The notes under the pieces were generated by a model. The model saw nothing but the letters and a program-made list of their open reading frames with translations. It was not told where the DNA came from and did no database searches. The translations under genes and the position numbers were made by a program. A DNA stretch of 64,000 bases from Pithys albifrons albifrons (Eukaryota; Chordata; Aves; Passeriformes; Thamnophilidae): assembly GCF_047495875.1 (NCBI RefSeq), contig NC_092459.1, forward strand, positions 38,483,490-38,547,489. The letters are read 5' to 3'. Positions 1 to 12,645 of this stretch are shown one piece after another (position 1 is the stretch's first letter; every line of letters begins with the position of its first letter).

Positions 1-1997
1 TGGACAATGCTCTCAGATGGTACATTGCATGATTCTTAAGGCTGTCCTGCACAGGACCAGGAGTTGGTTGCAATGATCCTGATAGGTTGCTTTCAATTCA
101 GCATATTCTATGCCTCTATGAACTTTCTACTTACAATGAATTAGGAGAATATTACATTATTTTTGCTTTGATTCTGACATGTACCACTTCTATTCTTATT
201 CTTTTACTGGTTCTAATTTTAAAATTTTGGCTACTTTTTAGAACATTTTGATACTAAAAAATATTATCTTTTAAAAATAAGCTGTAGAGATATTTTTTTC
301 TGATCTTATTACATTTTTCTCAATTTCCTAAGCTGATTACCCTTGAACCATGTAAATTCTTGACCCAATTTTCTCCCAAGTCATGCCATAGCTACTCATG
401 CCACTTTGGCAGACCCACAGCCCTTAATCTTCAGGGGTGAAGCAGCTAAAAGCCCCAAAACCAATTTTCCTTACTTGGTGTTTTTTTTGTCCTATCTTTG
501 TAGACCAGTACTCAAAATTGTAGTGTTTATGGAAAGATGTCTTTGCTACTTTTCTGTAAAAAATTCCTTATTCTCATAGAATTGGGATTTTCTATGAAAA
601 AAAACTATTATTTCATAAAGTAGAACTGTTTGGGGTGACACAGTCTCACAAATTTTAGACTGGAGGGAAAGGGTTTAATAAATAAATATTTATAATCACA
701 CATTTTGCAAGTAAAAATAGAGCACTGGAAGGCATTTTTATTTAATGCAAAATCTTAATGAAACACTTTCTTTTTTTTCAGGATATTTTAATCTATGGCA
801 TTTTAACTATGATGTAAGGGAGACTGTACTTGTACTTTTGTTACAGTTGTTGGTTTATAGCATCACCTATATCAGGTTTATTCTAAGCCAATCATTCATA
901 AATGATTGAGTATCATGCATGCATCAGTGGTTATTTTCAGGGATTAATTAACCTGAATGTTTTGGGAACCATGTGACAGAGAACTGGAAGAGCACTAATG
1001 TATTAACCTTTCTTACTGCAATCAGGAAATACTTGCACTCATAGCTGGAATTAAACTTTGTATTGAAGTTGACTTTTTGTAGTATCTCCTAAATGTTTAT
1101 TTTTAGGTTATCTTGAACAGAACAACCCTGAGTACCATGCATATTTAATCTCAACTGGTGGTGCACAGAGCATGTTAATTAGCATTTTTCCTTATCTTTC
1201 ATAGGAATATTATCTATTTTAGGCAGTATTCTTCCTTCTCTGCAGAGCTCCAAATAAATTGAGGGTGAAAACATGCCATTCACTTCAGCAAATATTCACA
1301 AAGTAAAAATGCATAAAATATTGCAAAAGAAAAACAGTATGCTGGAGTCACAAGAATTAAAACATAAATAGCACCACTTCATTCTCATACTCCCAGAGCA
1401 CCAAAGCAATGACCAAGGATCTGAAAGAAATTTGAAAGAAATCCATTAGGTCTAGCCACAAGTCATGTCCCAAATAAGCAAAATTGGATCATTGTTACAG
1501 AATCAAAGAAAAATTTTGCAGCAGATATATGCTGCTCTAGCAAGTGTATTACATCTTCAGTTGTTATGTAGCTTTCATTACTTTATTTTGTTAAATAAGC
1601 GGCAAATATTATCATAATGTCAATAGAGTGTCACTCTTTTGAAGAAAAAGCAAAATATTTGCCAATTCATTTCCTTGCCACTACTTTCAAATTAAAATTC
1701 AGGGATTTTCAGCTTCCCTTATACAAACTATTTGAATAAAATATAACCCAAAGACACTGTAAGTAAAAATGGAATCTTAAAAGTGCATCAGTGGATACAG
1801 ACAACACAAAACAAAAACAAAAACTAACACAAACAAACACATCTTTTACAAAACAATCTTAATTTTTTTTGTTTTGCAATTCTGCACCAGAATCTAAGTG
1901 GATGAATTTGAGGGCACAGATTAAAAATTAAAATTAAAACCAAGCATTCCTAGGTAATGAAATATATTTCCCATGAATATTTTGTAACCAAAAGAAA

Positions 1998-2010
1998 CCA
2001 CTAGAGGGCA
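1998..2010 (+). promoter_or_regulatory. CTCF-like motif
   Basis: CCACTAGAGGGCA matches the CTCF core consensus CCASYAGRKGGCA at every position. By base composition alone about 0.03 such matches are expected in both strands of this window. No occupancy can be inferred. Confidence 0.45.
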
Positions 2011-2366
2011 AAATGTCCATTTCTAAAAACAAGTGACCAAGGCAACTTTATATGAACGGGAACAGTAATAGAGGGGGAAAATTTCCCAAAATAGCCTTTT
2101 CTTCCTCCCCACGCCCTCATCCCCAAATTAAACAGAAACTTGAAATCAAATTACAATTAATAAGATCATAATTATCCCCTAATCTCTGTCTCTGAAAGGA
2201 GATGAACGGGTGACAGTTCTCACAAGGTCAAATCTATGTTGTTGCTTCTTTTTTTGCTTTTACAAATAGCTACTTTTCAAACATTTTGGTGTTATCAGCA
2301 CTAAATCTTTATGTTTAGGATATCTGGAAATAACAGAAACTTGAACTTTCAATTTTACCAAAAATA

Positions 2367-2386
2367 GTGGTGGTGGTGGTGGTGGG
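2367..2386 (+). repeat. (GTG)n microsatellite
   Basis: About six units of GTG. The proline run in the minus-strand open frame here is just its translation. Confidence 0.9.
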
Positions 2387-2689
2387 AAAATAACCAGAAA
2401 GTCACAGGAATGACATCTTAATTTAGCACTAATTCTGGTTTGTCCAGCTGTATGTGTAAATATGCATTGCAATTTTTTGAAGATCCAGCTGTGCAGTGAA
2501 GTTGCTTTTATGGCCAAGTCACACGTTCAAATCTAAGACTAAAATCTTACTGGGACAGAGCTATTAAAGAAATTGCCAAATTTAACTTTTAGGCAGCTTT
2601 CTCTCCAGCTGAGTCAGAGCCATTACCTGGGAGGTCAGGCTTCACACAGCATACATGGGGTAAGTGATGCTGAAAGGCAGAACCACGCA

Positions 2690-3381
2690 CCAGCACATGC
2701 TGGGGTCTACCTGGCTGCAAAACAGCTTTGCAGAAAAGTACCTGAGGTCCTGATGGTGTCAGCAACATGCCTCTGTTGCAAAGAATACAAATAGTATCCT
2801 GGGCTGCAGTGGGCAGAGCACTGTCAGCAGATTGAGGGAGATGGTTCTTCCCTGCTATTCAGTACTGGTGATGTCATGCCTGGAGAGCTGTGCATCCAGT
2901 TCTGGGCTCCCAGCAGGAGAGAGATACAGTCTTACTGGACTGAATCAAGTGTAGGGCCAGTAAGATGATTAAAAGTGGAGAGTTTCTCCTATGAGGAAAG
3001 ATGAGAACTGAGACGGTTCAGCCTAGAGAAGGGAAAACTCAGGTGGATCTCTTAGCATCTACAAACATCAGATGTAAGGGTGCACAAAGGGCAGACCTGG
3101 CTCTTTTCAGTGGTGCCCAGCGACAGGACCAGAGGCAACAGGCACATACTGAAACACAGAAGGTTCCCTCTGAACACCAGGAAACACTTTTCAGTGTGAG
3201 GGTGACCAAGCACTCAGACAGCTTACCCAGAGAGATGGTGGCATCCCCATTCTTGAAGATGCTCAAAAGCCATCTCAACATTGTTCTGAGCAACTAACTC
3301 AGTGTCTCTGCTTGAAAAGAGCAGTTGGACAGGATGATCTCCATAGGTCCCTTCCAACCTCAACCACACTTTGATTCTGTG
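2690..3381 (+). mobile_element. CR1 LINE 3' end
   Basis: The CR1 3' region is recognisable from ATCCTGGGCTGCAGTGGGCA through GATGATCTCCATAGGTCCCT to the tail TTTGATTCTGTG. It is 5' truncated and has no intact frame. Confidence 0.85.
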
Positions 3382-3462
3382 GGCAACACTGAGAAGCAGT
3401 GACTCATTCTCAGCTAGCCAGCTGTAAATGACCTTGGGTAGTAAAGATACTTAACCTTGTTT

Positions 3463-3665
3463 TTGTGAGATCTAGAAGAAGACACTATAAAGAGGTGGAG
3501 AGTAAGTTGTCAGAGGAGACCAGACTGATGAGGAATTCACCAAGTGGCAGATACATTACAAACGCTGGGTAGACGAAGATGTGGAGGTCTGGGACCCCGG
3601 GGAGCACATGCAGAGGCTGGATTGGAACCATGGGGGTTTTCGGATGGACACTTCTCCAGTTTAAA
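3463..3665 (+). pseudogene. 3' ORF fragment of an ERV family, directly upstream of its LTR
   Basis: The frame ending at TAA 3662-3664 reads EEFTKWQIHYKRWVDEDVEV, then WDPG...RMDTSPV. It is homologous to the minus-strand frame at 45470-45694, with an 11-codon in-frame length difference near the end. Upstream the frame has stops, so it is broken. It could be the tail of an env-like gene or a frame inside U3. The left limit is approximate. Confidence 0.55.
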
Positions 3666-4217
3666 TGTTATACCCTTAATGTGGCTACCCTGGTTATTTT
3701 TCCCTTAGTCGTTCCTTATCCAAATTTCCTCTTCCCACAAAACCCTCCGTGTCGCAGCCGCCTGTCTTGGCGCGCCCCGGCCATGGGGGCGGTTGCTGGC
3801 GGGACCGCCCACGAGGCACTGCTGGAGCCCGGGCAGGGGCTGTCCCTGCCTCGGAGTGCCGGAAGCCCTACGGTAGAATTTCCCCGCCTACCTCATTCTC
3901 CCATTGGTCCTTTTGCCGCTCCTCCTCTCCCTCCTTCCCTGCCTTTGCATGCACTCAATGAAGTGAGTTACTCCTCCCCATCTCTGCCCCTCTTCCCCGC
4001 CCACATCTGAGGAATTCCCATGCTCTTCTTAAAAGCTAGCACGTGCCATTAAAACTGGCTTTTCCTCGTGGACTCCTGGCTGTGTGGTCTTATTCCGTTC
4101 GGGGTGGTCGCCGGGCCGGGAGCGGGAGGAGCCAACCTAAGCTTCTAAGGGGCCTGATCCTAGGGAGCCCTGCTGGCCGCTTTCCTAGCCTTGCTCCTGG
4201 AAGCAGAAACCTCTCCA
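3666..4217 (+). mobile_element. LTR fragment (+) of an ERV family shared with 44965-45468
   Basis: It starts TGTTATACCC one base after the stop codon of the preceding frame. It is GC-rich around 3760-3860 and has ATTAAA as a probable polyadenylation signal (near 4050). Similarity to the minus-strand copy ends at ...CTCTCCA. The R/U5 segment GGAGCGGGAGGAGCC is shared by both copies. Confidence 0.65.
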
Positions 4218-4426
4218 CTGTATCAGTGGGCTTTTTACAATCCAATGATAGTAAGTATTATGAATAGATTCATAACTAAAAAGTTTTCTTCAGTTTTTAA
4301 CAGAATATGACATTGATCTTGCAGATAACAGTAAAGCAAATAAAAGTGCATATTAATAAAAACTAAAAACACTGCAACAGAAGTGAAAACAGATCTCAAG
4401 GAATTAAACATTTATGAATTACTCAC

Positions 4427-4600
4427 AATCACAAGGTGAACTCCACCCCAGAATTGCAGAAGAAGTTGCAGGCCAGAAAGCATGTATTCCAAGATAGCTT
4501 CCATAATGGGAGAAGAAATCTGAGGAACAGCAAAATATAGACCAGCACTAATGGCATCCTTCAATCTTCTGCAGGTGGTGTTGGCTACAATGTACCACAC
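4427..4600 (-). CDS. Exon of the unidentified minus-strand gene (58 codons, most 3' found)
   Basis: The acceptor GTAAAAACATTTCAG and donor GTGATT|GTGAGTAAT enclose exactly 58 codons in phase 0. The sequence begins VWYIVANTTCRRLKDAISAG, then LYFAVPQISSPIMEAILEY, and ends in the hydrophobic MLSGLQLLLQFWGGVHLVI. This could be an amphipathic repeat helix or a membrane segment. Because it ends at a donor, the gene should continue to the left. An LTR fragment and CR1 DNA occupy the next 2 kb and I found no further exon. Confidence 0.7.
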
Positions 4601-4689
4601 CTGAAATGTTTTTACACCAGTGCACAAAGCATGAAGAGCAAGCAAGAGTATCTCAAAGCTTTGGCCCAATTCTAGAGATCTGACATGGC

Positions 4690-7296
4690 TGTAGGATGAG
4701 TCTTGTGACTGAAGTACCTTGTTAAACAGTTATAGGCTCTTCAGGAAGGATAGGCAGGGCAGAAGCAGTGGAAGGATGGCACTTTACGTAATAGAAGGGT
4801 TAGAATGTATGGAGCTCACAGTGGGCAATGGCACATATGAGATCTTCTGGGTAAGAATCAAGGGGTAAACAAATAATGTGGATGTCAGCCAGGACAATGA
4901 CACCGATGAATTATTCTTTGAAGAACTAAGGGGCATTTCCAAGTTAACTCTCCTTTTCCTGATGGGGGACTTCAACTTGCCAGAAATTAACTGGTACATC
5001 ACATAGCTGGTACAACACGGGCCAGAAGATGCCTGAAAAAACCTGGATGACATCGTCAATGGAAAATGTTCTAAGGGAGTCAACTTTGAAAGGTGGTCTC
5101 CTTGATTTCTTGCTTGTTAACAGGGCAGATCCTATGGGTGAAGTTGAGATAGGTGGCCATCTTGGCCACAGTGACCATGAAGTGATCGAGTTTAAAATCT
5201 CTGTTGGTAGGACAAAAAGTGCCAGCAAAACCTCAGCTCTGGACATTAGGAGAGAAAACTTCAGGCTGCCCAGGGAATTTAGTGAGTAAGGTCCCTGGTG
5301 AAAACGTTCTGGGAGGTGCTGGGGTCCATCAGTGCTGGTCGCTTTTCAAACATCATCTCCTAAGGCCACAGAAGCAAGCAATTCCCAAATGTTGTAAAAC
5401 AAGCAGGGAAGGTAAATGGCCAGCTTGGCTGAACAGGAATCTTCTCTTGGAAATAAGGCAAAACAGGAAGGTCTATGGCCAGTGGAAGTAAAGTCAAGTG
5501 GCACAGAAAGAATTCAGAGACGCTGCTTAACGCTGTAGGGAGGAAAATCTTGCAGCCAACACTCAGATGGAGTTGAAGCTACTAGAAATGTGGGAGACGA
5601 TAAAAAGAGTTTTTTGAAATATATTAATGGATGGTCACCTCACAAACAGGGACAGAGACAAGGCACAGGGGTTTAACGCTTTTTTTGCCTCCATCTTCAA
5701 CACAGATGATGAACCAAGTGGGTCTCAGTGCCCTGACCTGGAAGACCATAACTCCTAGAATGACAAACTCCCAGTTGACCCTGAAATTCTGTGGGATCTG
5801 CTGCTCTGGCTAAATCTCTACAGATCTATGGGGCCTGATGGGATGATTTGGGGATAATTTTTGAGCAGTCTTGGGAACCCAGAGAGTCTGACTGGAAGCT
5901 GGTGAATGCTGAAGGTTTCAATAAGGAAAAAAAAGGAGGACTATGGAAGCCTGTAAGTCTCCTTTCAGTGCCCAGTAAAATCATGGAAGAAATTATTCTG
6001 GAAGCTATTGAAAAACAGCTGAAAGACAACACAGTCATTGGTCAAAGCCAGCACAGCTTCTTGAGAGTAAAGTTCTGCTTATCCAATCTGTGTTCCTTTT
6101 ATGACAAGGTAATCCACCTGTTTGGTCAAGGGAAGCCAGTTGATGTAATTTTTTGGATTTCAGTAAAGCTTTCAATACTGTCTCTCACAGGATCCTTCTG
6201 GCCAAAATGCCCAGCACACAGCTGGATAAACACATCATGTAGTAGATGAGAATTGGCTCTGAGTCAACCACAGAGGGTAATAATGAGTGGGTTAACATCA
6301 GACTGATGACCTGTCACTAGTGGGGTTCTACAGGGCTCCATCACGGGCTCTGTGCTCTTCAACATCTTCATAAAAGACTTGGACACAGGACTGGCAGGGA
6401 TACTAAGCAAGTCTGCCAATGACACAAAACTGGGAGGAGCTGTTGACTCCCTCAAAGGCAAGAAGGTTCTGTAGAGAGACTTCAACTAATTAGAGGACTG
6501 GGCAATCACTAACCATATGAACTTCACCAAGGGGAAGTGCTGCATTCTGCACCTGGGACAAGGCAATCCTGGATATTCGTAGACTGGGGAACGCGATGCT
6601 GGAAAGCAGTGACACAGAAAGGACCCTGGGGCTCCTGGTCAATGACAAGTTGAATATGAGTCAGCAGTGCTCTGGCAGCCAGGAGATCCAACAATGTCCT
6701 GGGGGCAGCAGGCAAAGCATTGCCAGCTGGGCGAGGGAGGGAATTGTCCTGCTCTACTCTGCACTGGGGTGGCCTCATCTTGAATATTGTGAGCAGTTTT
6801 GGGTGCCACAATATAAGAAATATATTAAGCCATTAGAGAGTGACCTGAGGAGGGCAATGAAGATTTTGAAGGGCCTTGAGAGGAAGCCATATGAGGAGTA
6901 GCTGAGGGCACTCGGTCTGTTCAACTTGGAGGAGACTGAGGGGAAAAGCCATTGTAGATACAATATCCTTGTGAAGGGATGTGGAGGGGCAGGCACTGAT
7001 CTCTTCTCTGTGGTAACCAGTGACACAATTCAAGTTGTGTCAGGGTTGGATATTAGAAACATTTAGGTTGGATATTAGAAAAGCTTTTTCACCCAGATGG
7101 TGCCTGGGCACTGGAACAGGCTCCCCAGGGAAGTGGTCACAGCACTAAGCCTGACAGACTTCAAGAAGCATTTGGATAAAACATTTTGCTGTGACTCTAG
7201 AGGACAGTCCCATGCAAAGATAAGAGTTGGACTTAATGATACTTGTGGGTCCTTTCCAAATCAGCATATTCTGTGATATTCCATGATTCTGTGATT
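4690..7296 (+). mobile_element. Long decayed CR1 LINE
   Basis: Fragments of the CR1 ORF2 protein are readable in order: an endonuclease end (LGHSDHEVIEFKIS), RT parts around 5600-6480 and C-terminal parts (LLYSALGWPHLEYCEQFW), then the CR1 tail ATTCTGTGAT near 7290. Stops and frameshifts are numerous. The left limit is approximate. Confidence 0.85.
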
Positions 7297-7511
7297 TTAC
7301 TTGTATTAAAGAAAAAAGAGTAGTGAAATAAATAAAGACTTTCTCATATGATCGAAAGAACATGGAGGGCTTTTGAACATAATTACCCATCTTTCTCTAC
7401 ACTCAATTTTGTTTGCTAAAAAAATGTGAAAATGTAACACGAACTTTAAAAAATGAAATTCGTTCCTGCACTAAGGTACTGAATTAAGAGATCATCCATC
7501 TGGGGATGATT

Positions 7512-7539
7512 CTAACCCTAACCCTAACCCTAACCCTAG
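7512..7539 (-). repeat. Interstitial telomeric repeat, about 4.5 units of TTAGGG (minus strand)
   Basis: CTAACC is repeated perfectly four times and followed by CTAG. It lies 215 bp after the CR1 end in otherwise ordinary AT-rich DNA. Confidence 0.95.
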
Positions 7540-10049
7540 CAGTCTGACACACTGAAATCTAGTAGTCTAGCTAAAGAAGATAAAGATTGATAGAAATCTA
7601 ACCTGAATAAGAAATTGGCCTAACAGGAGACAACACCAAACAGGCTTAAACAGGAGATTTGTGGGCAGCATGCTTTATTGGTGAAGGAAAACTTAGCTTT
7701 GGACCTGATCTCTTTAGAAATTTCCAGTGCTAGAAAAGGAGTTCTTATCACAAAGATAAAAGACACTGTTAACAAACACAGAGGTATATGACCTGAAAGG
7801 CCATGCTAGTGGATGTTCAGCAATATTAAATACATGACTCTATAATAATAGCTGATAATATTCCAACTTATTTTTAATTTCAGATTTATTCCTACCATAT
7901 GAAAGCAGAAGGACCTGATCGCATTTGTTGATCACGTGTTAACTAATGGAATATATATGTGATATAACTATCCAAAAGGCAAATGCAATGGTGACACATT
8001 CTCATTAAGAATATGGTGACTGTCAAGCTTAAGACATTAAATAACAAGGAAGAGAATTAGGTAAGAGCTATTAAAAGGGTAAGGACAATGAAAAAGCTGT
8101 CACAGGATGAAAAGACCTCTAGATTTTGTCATCAACCAAAGTGAAGGCTAAGGTACAATTTAACTCTTTGTAAAATAATTCAAGAGAGATACACTGAGGA
8201 GGAAGAATAGTAACTTCAAGGAAGGAATATTGTTGCCACAAATACAGCTATTAATGAACTTTTAAAGGGAACTTAGCAGAAGCCCTCAAGCAGCTTTTCA
8301 ATAGGAGCTGGGGCAGAAAGGAATAGCAAGGGAAGAGCAAAAAAGTACTATTGAGATGGGCTTTGTTATACTTATGGAAATATATTCCAGCCCTCTGCCT
8401 TTGCAGGCACCATTTAGAGAGATTTATAAAGTCCCTTCTAGTCCTGGTCTTCTTTTGTGGTGATGGTCTGAGACCTCAGAAACAAATGGTACTCAGAGAG
8501 GTCAGCAAGCACATTGGCATATGGATACGCTTTCAACAATTAGACAGACTGGATGAGCATTTGAACAGTTAGTCAATACCTATACCAATACTCTAGGAAA
8601 TTTAGATATTTTATTAAGTTAAGCAGCAAATGAGAGATCTGAGGATCTCAAGTAATGCATAAATTTCACTCATTGGCCTGTCAGGGGCTCTAGATCACAG
8701 TGAACTATGCATATATATAATAAACTATGTGGTGCCACACAACTCCATCACAATAAATCATTTAAATTGCTTTTTGTTCTACTAGCCAAGCTAGCTAGAG
8801 CTTCCTATATTGAAGTTTGCACTGTACACACACCAAAAATATCTTGCCTGTAATGAGAAAGAAATCTATAGCACTAGACAGCTACAGTTACTTTTGAATG
8901 TTATTATAAAGTAGTAAACATAGAAAGTCACATCTTTTCCCTTCCAGAATAACTCTCTAAAAAACTAGGAAGAAGAAAAAAAAAAGGGAAGCAAGAAAAG
9001 TCAGGCAGGCACACTTTCTAAACCAAACAAATTACTAACTCTCTCCTGTTCTAATATCATTCTCATTACTTGAGTACTGAGGCTTAGGGAACAGAATAAC
9101 CACACCCTTGAGTTACGGCATTACAGAAATGTTACTATAAATGCAAACAACCACAATATTACACAACAGCAAAACAACTGAGTAACTTCTACTGAAGAAT
9201 TTGAAACAGAATCAAGAGAATCAAGAAGAATACAAAAGAAGCATTAAGTGATTTTGCTTGTGACAGATTTAGACAAACCTTAACAAGTGGAAAACCCCTC
9301 TAAAATATTTAAGAAATTACTTTAAGTAAAATTCCTATATTGACATTACCAGCTCAATAGAAATGTAAGAGAAACCAAGAGAGGTAACTTCAGGAAAAAA
9401 AACAACAACTACACAAAAAAAAAAGACTCTAAGGGATAATAGTTCTTCATCACTAGGAAATAGCAAGACATATAAAAAGATAATAGAAGGGACATGACAG
9501 AGAAGCTGCAACAAGGAAAATTTAAATTCAGTGAATGAAATTAATCTATTTTGAATTCATTGAGCAGATTCATTGCATTCACTACAGATCAACAAAAACA
9601 ACAAAATATCTAACACTTTGTGTATTTTTTATGAAAGTTGAAACACATGTAAGTTCATATGTTACAAATAAGATATCCATTTCAACTACAGTTTGGAGTT
9701 GTGTTTGACTCATTTTATTGGTAGTGTAAAAAAAAGACATTTCGTTATGAATGCTAATTATTATAGTATGTAATGAGTTGTAACCTTACATGGGTTGTGA
9801 AATTAAATATTGACACAGTGGAAAGAAAAAGGAAAGTGCTTTATAGGCCCTGTGCCTGTTAGGGAAGCAGAGGAAGAAAACTTTGTCCTGTTCTGTTAAC
9901 AATGAATTTAAAGCTAGATACCAAATTTCTGGATACAGGTATTCCCCAACCCAAAAGCCTGACCAAGATCTTTCTCTTCTGTGCTTTCAGACCATATAAA
10001 CATTAAGGCTGATGACTGTTTTCCACTGATTTTTACTCCACAGCCTTAC
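7540..10049. other. AT-rich DNA, probable intron
   Basis: Nothing recognisable was found. An exon converting phase 1 to phase 0 would be expected in the minus-strand gene between 10050 and 4600, but I could not find it. Confidence 0.4.
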
Positions 10050-10166
10050 CTTGGTATTCATCTAAAGGTTTTATTTCCTGGAAAGAAACAGGTGAACGCT
10101 CTTCTGTACTCTCAGGAAATCCTCCTTTGAGATGGTGAGGATGTTGAATTATATCAAACTCTGATC
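10050..10166 (-). CDS. Exon of the unidentified minus-strand gene (117 nt)
   Basis: The acceptor TTTTGTTTTGCTTTATTAG and donor TACCAAG|GTAAGG enclose 117 nt. Two frames have early stops; the third (phase 1 in and out) is fully open: SEFDIIQHPHHLKGGFPEST, then EERSPVSFQEIKPLDEYQ. The composition is clearly protein-like, polar and probably surface or linker sequence. No family is recognised. Confidence 0.75.
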
Positions 10167-12042
10167 CTAATAAAGCAAAACAAAATGATGATGGATAGTC
10201 ATATGATTAAAAATAGTCACATAACAGGGTTTTGCTGATGCTGTGAGAGCTATTGTAAATCTCTGACCTATTGCAATGAAAAGTAAAAGTTTTCAGCAAT
10301 TTACCATGAAAGTGGACTAGGATAAAATTTATAGGAAATATATTTACATATCCGGTAATGTACAAAAATGAGAATTTTCATTTAGATCATATGATTTATC
10401 CAGGTAGTCATGCTAGAGATTTTAGGAATATATATTCAAAATTGTTCTAGTGGGTATTTTTATTTGATTTCATTTTTTTCCCTTAAGAATGCCCTCACTG
10501 AGTCACTGCTGCTTCTCTATTCCTATTGTTTCCAAGATCCTTGATACAGAAAAATCCTTGCTATCATTCAAAGTATGAATGACCTTCATAAGATCTGTAT
10601 GACAGACTAGAAGTCATTAATTTAAAATCAATAATCCTAGCAAAGTCAAGTATTTTTGTAATGCACTAGTAAAAATATTAAATTTCATCACTGGCATAAT
10701 TGCATCAAAGTACTTTGTGTTGCTGAGAAAAAAATATATTCAGAAATCATTTGAATCTCTATCTCTCCCTGCTTCTTAATTTCCATTGTTTCTTTATTAG
10801 TTTCATTTGCTTCATCTGCTTCCTTTAGACCACAGCTTGTCTATTTTCCCCACTCCCCCAACTCCATTACTAAAAATTCATGCCTTTATAGAATTATTTT
10901 CAACCTCTCTTACTGATATTTGCTTTATCTGAAGTTTCCAGGGGTTCTTTGTTTGCTAAGGTTCCATTAGCAACTAAAATTGTCTAGCTCGATATAATAG
11001 GCTAGACCAGGCAGGCTGTTTTGCATTATGACATCATAAAACTCTGCAAGAAGTAAGTGAAAAAATTAATTCATGTATTGCAGTATTACATTTCAGAAGT
11101 TAAAGTAGAAATACGCAAATTGTTTTTCTTGAAAAAAATTAACTAGATGTTAAATCTGCTAAAATTATTTTTATTCCAAATAGGTAACCGTATAAGGCTT
11201 TTAAAACATGTATTTTACTTTAAACCAAGGTATTTTAAAAAGCCTGAAGTGACACATTTAACAGCTAAAATTATTATTCTTCCTTTAGAAACTAATTGGA
11301 TAGTTTGCCCTTTCCTCTTTGTTTTATATAACATTTCTCCTTTCTCATCTCTTTCTATCACCCTAAAGCTGGTGGACATGGCCATGTCACAAAAAGCCAT
11401 GCTTGTGCCATGTTGCTGTGTGCATAAAGTAGTGCTTTGCTACACGAAGCAGCCAAAGAGCCAAAAGTGTCTAGGAGACAGCCTTTAAACCCTGAGCAGC
11501 TTTAAAATTTCATTTCATAGTTATAGGTGAAATTTCTATAGCAGTCCTGGGAGTTACTGAGTGTCCTAGCTCTTGAATCTGAATGTTAAAACAATGCATT
11601 AAGAATGCCTGTGAGGTAAGGAGCTGAAATGGACCATGAGACCATAAAATAAAAGCTAGCAAAGAAGGGCCTGATCCTACCAATAGAATCCTTAAGGTCA
11701 GAGGAATTACTTATGAAGGACAGTGATAGTCCCTTTAACAAATATAAGCTTTCACCGAATGATCAGTTAGATCATATGCCTCTTTCTTGTCTGATGATCT
11801 GACTAATTAGGTGGGTTACCTAATGGACTTCTGCAGATGCTTCTAGATTCCACTGTGATGTATCACCACATGTAAAGTGGAAACAAGAGCCTAATAAACT
11901 TTGACTTATCAGAAACTTTCATGACTTCATGACTGTGCACTACTAGAAAAGTACAGGGAAAAAAAAAGGCACAGGAGCTTTATCTGACCTATAACACTTC
12001 AGATCCACTCCAGATAGGTAATGAGGAAAAAACCTCTCTTAC

Positions 12043-12083
12043 CCTTCAGCCATGTTGAGCTCATTTTGTTTAAATAATTTCAG
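12043..12083 (-). CDS. Possible short exon of the minus-strand gene
   Basis: The acceptor GTGTATTTTGTTAG and donor GAAGG|GTAAGAG enclose 41 nt reading LKLFKQNELNMAE in phase 0. The phase does not follow from the exon at 12556, so it would need another exon between. It lies next to a short CR1 tail. Confidence 0.35.
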
Positions 12084-12109
12084 CTAACAAAATACACGTG
12101 TGCTCTCAG

Positions 12110-12181
12110 CAAGACTTGGACGGACCAAATGACCTTCGGAGGTCCTTTCCAACCTGAATTACTCCATGATTCTGTCATAGC
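12110..12181 (+). mobile_element. Short CR1 tail
   Basis: Only the CR1 3' terminus remains: GACCTTCGGAGGTCCTTTCC, then CATGATTCTGTCATAG. Confidence 0.75.
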
Positions 12182-12555
12182 CTTTAACACCACCCACACA
12201 CACACTTTTCTTTTTTTTTTTTTTTGGTGTGTGTATGTGGAAACAGTAGAAAACTACTGAACTTGCTGATCTCAACTTCATCCCATGAGATGAAGTATCT
12301 AAGCATAATCCATAGCTCCTTGAAAACACATAAGCTTGAAATCTCTGGTGTTGCAACACACTTTCAGACCCTCTCAGGTCAATAAAAATGGGTGGAAAGG
12401 GCAGAAAGAGAAGTTGCTGAAGTTTGCTTTAAAAATAAACTTCAATTATAGATGAGCTCTTAGTCTGAGGGCATTTTATTTGACAATAAACAAATAGCAA
12501 TTTTTTTGACATCTAAATGCCAAGCATCATATTTCCAGTAGTTTGAGGCACTTAC

Positions 12556-12645
12556 ATGCATAGTTTTCATTTCGCCTGCTTCCAGCTGGCAGTCCCACAT
12601 GGATTTCTAGTGCAAAATTAACTATGTCTGGCACAAAGCATATTC
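12556..12645 (-). CDS. Exon of the unidentified minus-strand gene (90 nt)
   Basis: A very strong acceptor (CTTCCAATCTCCTTGCCTGCAG) opens 90 nt for which only phase 1 is stop-free: ICFVPDIVNFALEIHVGL, then PAGSRRNENYA. The donor is ATGCAT|GTAAGTG. It leaves one T. Direct splicing to the exon at 10166 would create TGA, so an exon is missing or the frame is broken here. Confidence 0.7.

Larger units (their letters stand above)
1..2689. other. AT-rich, apparently single-copy DNA
   Basis: Apart from the CTCF-like motif and the (GTG)n run I see no gene, RNA or mobile element here. If the minus-strand gene continues past 4427, further exons could lie here but none is convincing. Confidence 0.5.
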
